Positions 53,558 through 61,579 of a DNA stretch of 64,000 nt are shown here, one piece after another (within the stretch, counting starts at the first letter, position 1; every line of letters begins with the position of its first letter). The stretch lies in contig NZ_CP040812.1 in assembly GCF_006159205.1 (NCBI RefSeq), forward strand, positions 372,001 through 436,000. The letters are read 5' to 3'. The stretch is from Antarcticibacterium flavum. Its GTDB lineage: Bacteria > Bacteroidota > Bacteroidia > Flavobacteriales > Flavobacteriaceae. A program made the translations under genes and the position numbers. The notes below the pieces were generated by a model that saw nothing but the letters and a program-made list of their open reading frames with translations, did no database searches and was not told the origin of the DNA.

Positions 53558-54355
53558 TTAACTTTTTTCCTTCACCGGTTTCACCTTTGGCTTCTTTGAT
53601 TTTTTGCTGTAGTACATATCATATTTCCAGTAAGATAAAGCACCTAATACGGCTACTACTGCAATTGAATAATACACGAAGGTGGGGGTGATAACCTTAT
53701 CACCACTTGCATAGGAGTGAAGTCCTGCCAGGTAAAAGTTCACACCAAAATAGGTCATTAAAATACTGGCGAAAGCAATTATTGCCATAAGGTTAAAGAA
53801 CCACCTGCTCCTTAAGCCCGGCACCAGTCTCATATGAATGACAAAGGCATAAACCATAATACTTACAAGTGCCCAGGTTTCCTTAGGATCCCAGCCCCAG
53901 TAGCGGCCCCAGCTTTCATTTGCCCACTGGCCTCCAAGGAAATTCCCGATTGTCAACATAACAAGGCCAACGGTAAGAGCCATTTCTGTAATGATGGTGA
54001 TCTCCTTAATATTTAATTCCATCTTGGCCTTGTTTCTGTCATTGGTCATGATCATTAAGAGAAGGGCTACTGCTCCAAGGATCATCCCCAGCGTGAATGG
54101 GCCATAACTACCTACAATTACAGAAACGTGTATCATTAACCAGTAGGAATCCAGTACAGGCTGTAAATTGGCTATAGAAGGATCCATCCAGTTCCAGTGA
54201 GCGATCATTAATATCATTGCTGTCACAAATGCAGTTGAAGCTATGGTAAGATCACTTTTTCTTCCAAAGGCCAATCCAAAGAACATCGTTGCCCAGGCAA
54301 CATAGATCATAGACTCATATGCATCACTCCAGGGGCGTGCCCTGAGATATACCAT
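53558..54355 (-). CDS. ccsA: Cytochrome c biogenesis CcsA part of a frameshifted ResB-CcsA protein
   Basis: C-terminal portion of system II cytochrome c assembly: CcsA exports or presents haem for attachment to CXXCH apocytochromes. The true in-frame part starts at PWSDAYESMIYVAW. The first 7 residues read from the nominal ATG are out of frame. The tryptophan-rich WWD-like loop is WGRYWGWDPKETWALV, which binds haem, and several membrane helices and a histidine (VIHMRL) are present. It is separated from the ResB part only by a single missing base at 54332-54335. Confidence 0.9.
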   Translation of the reverse strand: MVYLRARPWSDAYESMIYVAWATMFFGLAFGRKSDLTIASTAFVTAMILMIAHWNWMDPSIANLQPVLDSYWLMIHVSVIVGSYGPFTLGMILGAVALLLMIMTNDRNKAKMELNIKEITIITEMALTVGLVMLTIGNFLGGQWANESWGRYWGWDPKETWALVSIMVYAFVIHMRLVPGLRSRWFFNLMAIIAFASILMTYFGVNFYLAGLHSYASGDKVITPTFVYYSIAVVAVLGALSYWKYDMYYSKKSKKPKVKPVKEKS

Positions 54356-56811
54356 CTTGCTGCAAGTCCAAGGGTGTGCAGAATGAAAAAGAGCAAAAGT
54401 ATAATTGCACTTGATTTTATTAAGATATTTATAAGTTTGGAATCCTTGAATATTTGAACTATCACCAGGATTAGCATAATTAAACCACCAAACAAATACA
54501 TGCTAAAGAGGTTTCTAAAGATATCATACTTGTTATAAAGTACCTCTGCATCTATTTTTTGTTGTGAGGGCCTCACTTCACCTCCAAATTTCTTTTGGAA
54601 ACCTACGATGCTTTCCAGGAGTTCGTCTGCCCGCTCATAGTCCCCTGTCTTTCGTGCCTCCCGTAGAGTATTCATATAAATTGGCAGGATTTGCCGCACA
54701 TATACGGAGTCCATCCCCTTAAAATTAGACTCGGCCACTTTGGTATAGGACACCCAGGTATTGTTCTCATCTTCAGGGATAGGAAATATTCGCAACATTT
54801 CCCCCTGTAGGGCATAGAATAATAAATTCACCTTCCTGTCTGTCTCAATAAAGTCTTTTTGAAATTGATTTGGAACAGCCGCTTTATAGGCTCCTTCGAG
54901 GTGTGGTGATAATTTATAAACCCCGGTCCTGTCAAAGAAATCTGTCATTGCCAGGTATTTTTGATCTTCAGGAACACCTGTAATATGCCTTATGCTATCA
55001 TTATTGGGTTTCACGTAGATCATTGGTGCATTATACCAAAGTGCAGGATTTTCAGTCATAGATATAAGCACCTGGTCGGCATTAAGGCCTTCGTATTTAT
55101 CTTTCTTACTAAGCTTCCGCAGCAATTCAGATGAAAAAGTATTGGCAGGCTTCATTCTACCACCTGCATCTTGTATTACCAGCTTTCCAAATTTGGCAGC
55201 ATGTTCTGCACTTACAGCAGTGGCATTTATAATGGAATCCACCTGTTCCTTACTTGTCCTTATATGACCATGTTCCGGTTCCTGTTCCTCGGTTACCGGT
55301 GCAGAGGCCGGTATCGTATCCTGTACCTGGGCAAAACCAAAAGAGGTAAACAGCAACAATGCCGCGGCAGTGGATTTTAATTTTGCTTTCCTTGCCTTCA
55401 CCTTTTCCAGCATTTCCTTTAATTTTCCAAACCTGCTTCCTTTATCAAACAGGATGAGCATCAACCCCAGGTATAAAAGTGTATAGCCTATATAAGTGAT
55501 CCAGGTGCCCCAATAATCGTGGTTCACAGAAAGTACCGTTCCTTTTTCATCGGGATCAAAAGACGCCTGGAAGAACCTGTACCCTGCTTTATCCAAAACA
55601 TGGTTCATATAGATCTCGTATGGCCAGCTTTCCCCGTCCTCCTCAAAAACCGTTACTTTACTTTTATATGAAGAGTAACTGGGGGTGGGGTTATTTTCTG
55701 TACCGGGATATTTTTCAGCAATAAAATCATCAAGCCTCATACTAAAAGGCAGCTCCATTTCCTTGGAACCATAACTTAAATACACCTCGAGGCCACCCAC
55801 TTCAATTTGTTGTGGAGGATTCACTATTCCCTTGCCTCCAAGCATACTTACGGTAGTGGCTTCGCCGCCAGAAGTTACCTTAACCGTAACAGCACTGGAC
55901 TGTCCCTGCTCCTTTGTTTCTGTAGGGATGATATCATAGATCCCACGAGCGACCGGCTCGGGAACCACAAATTGCATTCCTCCAAGGTTGTACAGAGAGC
56001 GCAGTTGAAAAGGCTGAAGGCTGTCTCCTTTAACTTCTCCCTCATACTCATCTGCCATTCTCATATAGCTTCCTTCAAAAGGCGTATCAATCTTATAGGT
56101 TCCCTCCTCTTCGTCAACCACAAAATTAATAGCTCCTTCTGTAGGCTTATTATAGGCAAAGAGAACATTATGGATATTTGCAACATCTCCTTCCTTTAAG
56201 TAATGCTCGTGCCTTCCACCGTCACCGGCTTCAACAATTTGAATGTAATTGTCACCACTTTCACTTAAAATAAGGCCTTCTTCTGCCCAGTGCAAATAGT
56301 TAACTACCTCAATTGTCACGGGTTGCCCATTATAATCTGTATGGATTGTAACATCATTCTCGGTTTCAGGAGCCAGAAGAACAGGTTTTTCTATTACCCT
56401 GCGCCTGGGCTCGCCGTTTATTTCACCATCAAGGTAAGCAGTGAGATAGGTTTTTTCTGAAAGGAAAGTGTTTGTAGTTTCCCCTTCCCTTATTGGCATT
56501 ATGCCCTCATAACTTATATATCGGGTAACAAAGGCCCCAACAAGGATAAGTACAAAAGAAAGGTGGATTAAAAGAGAAGACCATTTTTCCCTTTTGTGTA
56601 GATTATAACGATAAATATTACCGGCGAAATTGATTACAAAAAAGACCATAATTGCCTCGAACCACCAGGCATTGTAGATCATAATCCTGGCAGTTTCAAT
56701 TGTATACCAGCTTTCTATAAATGTTCCAAGTGCCATGGCAATGGAAAAGACAATGAACAAGACTGCCATTATTCGGGTAGAGAACAAGACAGACGCAATT
56801 TTATTCTGCAT
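54307..56811 (-). CDS. ResB-like part of the frameshifted ResB-CcsA protein
   Basis: N-terminal portion, from MQNKIASVLFSTRIM (an upstream ATG at 56835 is less likely), about 834 residues. ResB-like membrane helices lie near 10-90 and at about 450, then a periplasmic middle domain follows. It reads in frame to WYISGHAP and then, after the missing base, into a short false tail of seven residues. Fused ResB-CcsA of about 1,080 residues is usual in Bacteroidota; the two parts together give about 1,090. Confidence 0.88.
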   Translation of the reverse strand: MQNKIASVLFSTRIMAVLFIVFSIAMALGTFIESWYTIETARIMIYNAWWFEAIMVFFVINFAGNIYRYNLHKREKWSSLLIHLSFVLILVGAFVTRYISYEGIMPIREGETTNTFLSEKTYLTAYLDGEINGEPRRRVIEKPVLLAPETENDVTIHTDYNGQPVTIEVVNYLHWAEEGLILSESGDNYIQIVEAGDGGRHEHYLKEGDVANIHNVLFAYNKPTEGAINFVVDEEEGTYKIDTPFEGSYMRMADEYEGEVKGDSLQPFQLRSLYNLGGMQFVVPEPVARGIYDIIPTETKEQGQSSAVTVKVTSGGEATTVSMLGGKGIVNPPQQIEVGGLEVYLSYGSKEMELPFSMRLDDFIAEKYPGTENNPTPSYSSYKSKVTVFEEDGESWPYEIYMNHVLDKAGYRFFQASFDPDEKGTVLSVNHDYWGTWITYIGYTLLYLGLMLILFDKGSRFGKLKEMLEKVKARKAKLKSTAAALLLFTSFGFAQVQDTIPASAPVTEEQEPEHGHIRTSKEQVDSIINATAVSAEHAAKFGKLVIQDAGGRMKPANTFSSELLRKLSKKDKYEGLNADQVLISMTENPALWYNAPMIYVKPNNDSIRHITGVPEDQKYLAMTDFFDRTGVYKLSPHLEGAYKAAVPNQFQKDFIETDRKVNLLFYALQGEMLRIFPIPEDENNTWVSYTKVAESNFKGMDSVYVRQILPIYMNTLREARKTGDYERADELLESIVGFQKKFGGEVRPSQQKIDAEVLYNKYDIFRNLFSMYLFGGLIMLILVIVQIFKDSKLINILIKSSAIILLLFFILHTLGLAARWYISGHAPGVMHMSL

Positions 56812-56932
56812 TATGATTACTTTAAATCGGTGCAAATTTAACGAAATTTAAACATTTAGCCGTGCTTATTCCCGCGCAAAACCGGCAGACAAATGTTAAT
56901 TTTAATCGGCGTTTTTTTGGTATTTTAGCCGA

Positions 56933-57694
56933 ATGAAGAGCATCGTACTATTTGGAGCCGGGAATGTTGCAACGCATTTATTCCGGGCTTTTGCTGAAAT
57001 CGAGGATTATGAAGTGATACAGGTCTATAACCACCGGGAAAAAAGCCTGGAGTTTTTCAAGGAAAAAGTTCCTGTAACCACAGATTTTACCGAAGTTTTT
57101 CCCGCAGATATCTACCTTTTCGCTCTTAAGGATGAAGCAATATCGTTACTTGCAGACCGGGTGCATTACCGGGATGCCCTTATGCTTCATACATCTGGCG
57201 CCACTCCTTTGGCAGCTTTTGAGAGTTTTGAAAAGGCGGGAGTTTTTTATCCCCTGCAAACCTTCAGCAAAAATAAACCAGTTGATTTTAAAGAAATTCC
57301 TATTTGCATTGAGGCAAAAAATGAGTCGCAGCTAAAAATGACAGAACAACTGGCACTAAAGATCTCTCCGGCCGTTTATAAGATAAATAGTGAACAAAGA
57401 AGATCCCTTCACGTGGCGGCAGTGTTTGTAAGTAACTTTGTGAATTTTTTATATTCCCAGGGCGAGCAAATTTGCAGGCAAAATAAGATTCCCTTTGAGA
57501 TCCTGCATCCACTCATAAAAGAGACAGCTTTGAAAATAAAAAATTTAAGCCCTTTTGATGCCCAAACAGGTCCGGCAAAACGAGGAGATAGTGATGTGAT
57601 TAACGAACATCTTGGATTATTAAATGAGGACCAAAAAACAATCTATAACCTCTTAACCAATTCTATAAAGAAACTTCATGGAAAAGAATTATAA
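56933..57694 (+). CDS. Rossmann-fold / DUF2520 protein
   Basis: 253 residues. FGAGNVATHL (about 6-15) is a dinucleotide-binding loop. The second half (about 125-250) matches DUF2520, a helical dimerisation domain like that of 6-phosphogluconate dehydrogenase relatives. It probably acts as an NAD(P)-dependent oxidoreductase of unknown substrate. Its stop overlaps kdsC by 17 bp, so it heads a run of coupled genes. Confidence 0.87.
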   Translation: MKSIVLFGAGNVATHLFRAFAEIEDYEVIQVYNHREKSLEFFKEKVPVTTDFTEVFPADIYLFALKDEAISLLADRVHYRDALMLHTSGATPLAAFESFEKAGVFYPLQTFSKNKPVDFKEIPICIEAKNESQLKMTEQLALKISPAVYKINSEQRRSLHVAAVFVSNFVNFLYSQGEQICRQNKIPFEILHPLIKETALKIKNLSPFDAQTGPAKRGDSDVINEHLGLLNEDQKTIYNLLTNSIKKLHGKEL

Positions 57695-58199
57695 AGAATA
57701 TCTTAATCACATAACCACCTTCATCTTTGATGTAGACGGGGTACTTACAGATGGCTCCATACAGGTGAGCACAGAGGGTGAGTTGCTGCGTACTATGAAC
57801 ATTAAAGATGGCTACGCCTTAAAAACTGCTCAATTGGCCGGATTCCATGTTTGTATCATTTCAGGAGGAAAAAATGAAGGTGTAAGAAAACGCCTTCGGG
57901 ACCTGGGGATCACAAATATTTACCTGGGTATCAACGATAAAGTGGAACAACTCGATGAATTCTTTGATATTTATGAAATTGACCGCGAAAATGTCCTTTA
58001 TATGGGTGATGACATCCCCGATCTTTATGCCATGAAAATGGTTGGCATGCCTTGTTGTCCACAGGATGCAGCTGCAGAGATCAAGGAGATAAGCCGTTAT
58101 GTCTCCCACAGGAAGGGTGGAAAAGGCTGTGTGCGCGATGTAATTGAGCAGGTATTGAAAGTACAGGGCAAGTGGCTCACCAATCACAGTGCTTTATGA
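57678..58199 (+). CDS. kdsC: KDO-8-phosphate phosphatase KdsC-like HAD hydrolase
   Basis: Removes phosphate from KDO-8-P on the way to LPS inner core sugar. 173 residues, C0-type HAD without a cap. Asp18/Asp20 lie in FIFDVDGVLTDG, the Lys/Asp loop in MGDDIPD. It forms tetramers in known members. It overlaps the preceding gene, and its TGA overlaps the ATG of the SMR gene. Confidence 0.9.
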   Translation: MEKNYKEYLNHITTFIFDVDGVLTDGSIQVSTEGELLRTMNIKDGYALKTAQLAGFHVCIISGGKNEGVRKRLRDLGITNIYLGINDKVEQLDEFFDIYEIDRENVLYMGDDIPDLYAMKMVGMPCCPQDAAAEIKEISRYVSHRKGGKGCVRDVIEQVLKVQGKWLTNHSAL

Positions 58200-58522
58200 A
58201 TTGGGTATATCTTGTAATAGCAGGCTTATTTGAAGTAGGATTTGCGTTTTGCCTGGGAAAGGCAAAATTTTCCTCGGGTACAACTGCCACCTGGTGGCTT
58301 GTGGGTTTCCTCTTATCCCTCGCAATAAGTATGGCTCTTTTATATAAGGCTACACAAACCCTTCCAATAGGTACGGCATATGCAGTTTGGACAGGAATAG
58401 GTGCCGTGGGCACCGCTTTGCTTGGGATATGGATCTTCAAGGAACCTGTTCACTTTTGGCGATTGTTCTTTCTTACCACCCTAATTATTTCCCTTGTAGG
58501 ACTAAAATTTGTTTCTCATTAA
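58196..58522 (+). CDS. Small multidrug resistance (SMR) family transporter, SugE/Gdx-like
   Basis: 108 residues with four membrane helices. I choose the ATG at 58196 (MNWVYLVIAGLFEVGFAFC), overlapping the kdsC stop as ATGA, over an upstream start. Glu13 is the proton/substrate residue of the family, and the GLFEV-context fits the guanidinium exporter (Gdx) subgroup better than EmrE. No partner SMR gene is adjacent. Confidence 0.87.
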   Translation: MNWVYLVIAGLFEVGFAFCLGKAKFSSGTTATWWLVGFLLSLAISMALLYKATQTLPIGTAYAVWTGIGAVGTALLGIWIFKEPVHFWRLFFLTTLIISLVGLKFVSH

Positions 58523-58531
58523 ATTCTATTA

Positions 58532-59446
58532 ATGTTTCTTTCCCTTCTAAAGCTAATAAGGTTTCAAAATCTTTTGCTCGTAATAGCCTGCCAGTTCTTA
58601 ATTAAATATGCTCTTTTTGAAAGCTTCGGGATAGCTGTAACTCTGGGTGCATTCGATTTTTTCCTGCTTTGCCTGGCAACGGTTTGCATAGCGGCAGCAG
58701 GAAATATTATTAATGACCTTTATGATGTGGAGACAGACAGGCTCAATAAACCTCACCGGCAAGTGATCCCGTCCAGAATTTCAGAAAAATTTGGGTATAA
58801 TCTATACCTTATTCTCACTGTCACCGGGGTGGGCATTGGTTTTTATCTATCCAATCTCATTGGCCGCCCGGGATTTTCAGCTATATTCATCATAATTTCA
58901 GCCCTTCTTTATTTGTACGCTACGTATCTAAAGCAAGTGATCCTGGTGGGCAATATTATTATAAGCCTGCTGGTAGCAATGGTAATCATCATTGTTGGAT
59001 TATATGATCTTCTACCAGCCATAACCCCTCAAAACCAGAACACCCAGGCAGTTATATTTTCCATACTGCTGGATTATGCTACTTTTGCTTTTATGATCAA
59101 CCTGCTGCGGGAGATGGTCAAAGACCAGGAAGATGTTACAGGGGATTATAATACCGGCAGGAACAGCCTTCCAATAGCTGTGGGCCGTTCCCGGGCAAAT
59201 AAGATCATCTTTGCCCTAGGGTTAATTCCACTTGCCACAATTATATGGTATATGTATGAATACCTTTTTACCAATACCTATGCGGTGATCTATGTGCTTA
59301 TTCTTATTGTGGGGCCCCTGCTTATTTTTGAGGTGAACCTGTTAAACGCAAAGAAGAAGATCCATTATGCGAGGTTAAGCTTGTTATTGAAAATAGTTAT
59401 GGCACTGGGATTGCTTTCCCTGGGTCTTTATCCTTTTATAATATAA
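58532..59446 (+). CDS. UbiA-family prenyltransferase, probably GGGP-type
   Basis: 304 residues with eight or nine membrane helices. The first Asp-rich motif is NDLYDVETDRLNKPHR (about 66-81), and a second acidic motif DQEDVTGDYNTGR lies near 194-206. Flavobacteriaceae carry such a gene annotated as geranylgeranylglycerol-phosphate geranylgeranyltransferase, and menaquinone synthesis is another option. The stop lies 4 bp before maf. Confidence 0.85.
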   Translation: MFLSLLKLIRFQNLLLVIACQFLIKYALFESFGIAVTLGAFDFFLLCLATVCIAAAGNIINDLYDVETDRLNKPHRQVIPSRISEKFGYNLYLILTVTGVGIGFYLSNLIGRPGFSAIFIIISALLYLYATYLKQVILVGNIIISLLVAMVIIIVGLYDLLPAITPQNQNTQAVIFSILLDYATFAFMINLLREMVKDQEDVTGDYNTGRNSLPIAVGRSRANKIIFALGLIPLATIIWYMYEYLFTNTYAVIYVLILIVGPLLIFEVNLLNAKKKIHYARLSLLLKIVMALGLLSLGLYPFII

Positions 59447-59450
59447 TTTC

Positions 59451-60050
59451 ATGCTGAAAGACTTACTTAAGAATTATCATATTATTCTTGCTTCGGGCTC
59501 TCCAAGAAGACACCAGTTCCTAAAAGAATTGGATATTCCGTTTATTGTTAGGACCAAACCGGTGAAAGAGGTCTATCCTGAAAACTTGAAACGTGAGCAG
59601 ATAACCAATTACCTGGCACAGCTTAAAGCTGAAGTGTTTCTGAAAGAATTAAAGGACAACGAGATCCTCATCACAAGCGACACTATTGTATGGCACCAGG
59701 ATAAAGCCTTAGGAAAACCGGAAACAACTTCAGAAGCCTTTAAAATGCTGGAATCTCTTTCAGGAAAAACCCACGAAGTGATAAGCTCTGTGACCTTCAC
59801 TACCAATGAGCTGCAGGAAACTGTAAGCAATGTCACTAAAGTTACCTTTAAAGAACTTACAAAGTTTGAAATTGATCATTATATAATAAATTATCACCCC
59901 TTGGATAAAGCCGGGGCCTATGGTATACAAGAATGGATTGGGTTGATTGGGATAACCCATGTGGAGGGAAGTTATTTCAATGTAGTTGGACTGCCAACTC
60001 ATTTGGTTTACAGATGTCTTGTTGATATCGCATCCGGTAAAAATTTGTAA
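59451..60050 (+). CDS. maf: Maf-family nucleoside triphosphate pyrophosphatase
   Basis: House-cleaning enzyme that hydrolyses non-canonical (d)NTPs (or dTTP/UTP). 199 residues. ASGSPRRHQFLKEL (about 14-27) is the phosphate-binding motif, SDTIV (about 75-79) the metal-binding and catalytic Asp region, and GKTHEVISSV a family mark. It is tightly packed with the UbiA-like gene before it and the lipoprotein gene 21 bp after it. Confidence 0.93.
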   Translation: MLKDLLKNYHIILASGSPRRHQFLKELDIPFIVRTKPVKEVYPENLKREQITNYLAQLKAEVFLKELKDNEILITSDTIVWHQDKALGKPETTSEAFKMLESLSGKTHEVISSVTFTTNELQETVSNVTKVTFKELTKFEIDHYIINYHPLDKAGAYGIQEWIGLIGITHVEGSYFNVVGLPTHLVYRCLVDIASGKNL

Positions 60051-60071
60051 TTTTAATCAAAACTTTACAAA

Positions 60072-60968
60072 ATGTCTTTCCATCCCGCTCTCAGGTTTTT
60101 CTTACTCTTTTCAGGTATTCTTTTATCTGGTTGTAAAGGCGGGGACACCGGCGAATCTATCCTGCCAGAAAGGGAACTGTCCCAGGATTTCAAGGATTAC
60201 TGGTTTGCAGGGGAAGCTGAAATAACTTCCTATGACCTGTTGCAATACCGGTATGGAGAACCCAGAGAAGGAGAAGCAGCCCTCATTTTTGTTACCGAAG
60301 ATTTCCTTAAAGAGGAACAGGTAAAAGCCAATCGAAAAAGTGAGAATTCTGTACCCGTATTAAAACTAAATGCCACTAAAAATTTCCTTACCGGAATTTA
60401 TCCCTATTCCATCATGCAAAGCACATTTTATCCTTTGGAAGGGAATTCCCATGCCCTTAAGGTCACTGCTTCCATACAGGAATGGTGCGGGCAGGTTTAT
60501 ATGCAGCTTAATAACAGGAATAAGTATGAAATACTTTCACACTCTTATTTTGAAGGAGAGGAAGACCAGTTTCCTTCCCTGTCACGATACCACCTGGAAA
60601 ATGAGGTTTGGAACCAAATACGCATAGACCCTCAATTGCTTCCTACCGGAAATATCAAGATGATCCCATCGTTTGAATATATAAGACTGGCCCACATCGA
60701 GATAAAAGCTTATGATGCTTTCGCGGAATTTTACATGGATAAAGGCCTATCTGTATACCGCATTTCATATCCAAAGCTTCAAAGAAAACTTCTTATTTAT
60801 CATCACCCTGTCTTTCCACATCCAATTGAAAAATGGGAGGAGGTTTCTCAAAGGGATGGGGAGGAAGTACGATCTACTGCAACAAAAAAATCCAGGCTTA
60901 AAATTGATTACTGGACCAGGAATTCCAATAATGATTTACCTTTGCGCGACAACCTGAAACTAAATTAA
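60072..60968 (+). CDS. Predicted outer-membrane or periplasmic lipoprotein of unknown function
   Basis: 298 residues. The lipobox LLSGC (Cys21) marks a lipoprotein. The rest is globular and beta-rich, without recognised domains: RELSQDFKDYWFAGEAE near the start, SIQEWCGQVYMQLNNR in the middle and a final DYWTRNSNNDLPLRD. Genomes of this family are often annotated as Maf inhibitor by transfer from the neighbour, which this sequence does not support. The stop overlaps mscS by one base. Confidence 0.78.
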   Translation: MSFHPALRFFLLFSGILLSGCKGGDTGESILPERELSQDFKDYWFAGEAEITSYDLLQYRYGEPREGEAALIFVTEDFLKEEQVKANRKSENSVPVLKLNATKNFLTGIYPYSIMQSTFYPLEGNSHALKVTASIQEWCGQVYMQLNNRNKYEILSHSYFEGEEDQFPSLSRYHLENEVWNQIRIDPQLLPTGNIKMIPSFEYIRLAHIEIKAYDAFAEFYMDKGLSVYRISYPKLQRKLLIYHHPVFPHPIEKWEEVSQRDGEEVRSTATKKSRLKIDYWTRNSNNDLPLRDNLKLN

Positions 60969-61507
60969 TGTACGATTTCCTTACCACCTACAGTACACAG
61001 CTAGGTAAGACCATAGCTATTATAGTTATTCTGGTCTTATTGCAATTTATCCTCAAGCAGGCAGCTCATAAAGTGGGCAAAAGAACTGAAATAAACATAA
61101 CAAGGACCAGGTTAATGTTTAAGTACATTAATATCCTCATCCTTTTGATCGCCTTTTTCCTTTTTTCCTTTGCCTGGGGAATGGACCTGGGTGATCTTTC
61201 CCTTATCTTTTCTTCTACGTTTGCGGTCATAGGGGTAGCCCTTTTTGCTATTTGGTCCATACTTAGTAATATCACCTCCGGGATCATCATGTTCTTTTCC
61301 TTTCCATACAGGATAGGAGATAAAATTAAGATACATGATAAAGACATGCCTATAGAAGCTGTGATCGAAGATATCAGGGCTTTTCATTTACACTTAAGGA
61401 CAGATGACGGCGAACTTACCACCTACCCCAATAACCTAATTCTTCAAAAAGCGGTGACTTTGGTGCAAAAGGATGTCTACCTCGATGAAGGTAAGGACAG
61501 CTTGTAA
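60968..61507 (+). CDS. Small MscS-family mechanosensitive channel
   Basis: 179 residues with two or three membrane helices (about 12-32, 52-75 and 78-110), then a beta domain (FPYRIGDKIKIHD, DGELTTYPNN). The C-terminal alpha/beta part of MscS is absent, which is common in the short form. Its ATG overlaps the lipoprotein stop (TAATG). It probably opens under hypo-osmotic shock. Confidence 0.87.
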   Translation: MYDFLTTYSTQLGKTIAIIVILVLLQFILKQAAHKVGKRTEINITRTRLMFKYINILILLIAFFLFSFAWGMDLGDLSLIFSSTFAVIGVALFAIWSILSNITSGIIMFFSFPYRIGDKIKIHDKDMPIEAVIEDIRAFHLHLRTDDGELTTYPNNLILQKAVTLVQKDVYLDEGKDSL

Positions 61508-61546
61508 AAGAAAAGATTAAAAGTTCTCTTACAATCTTAAAGTTCA

Positions 61547-61554
61547 TATATTTG
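61547..61554 (+). promoter_or_regulatory. Putative -7 box for the PIG-L gene
   Basis: TATATTTG, 25 nt before the ATG at 61580. Confidence 0.4.
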
Positions 61555-61579
61555 GGAGGTTGACAACAATTTTTTGTAA

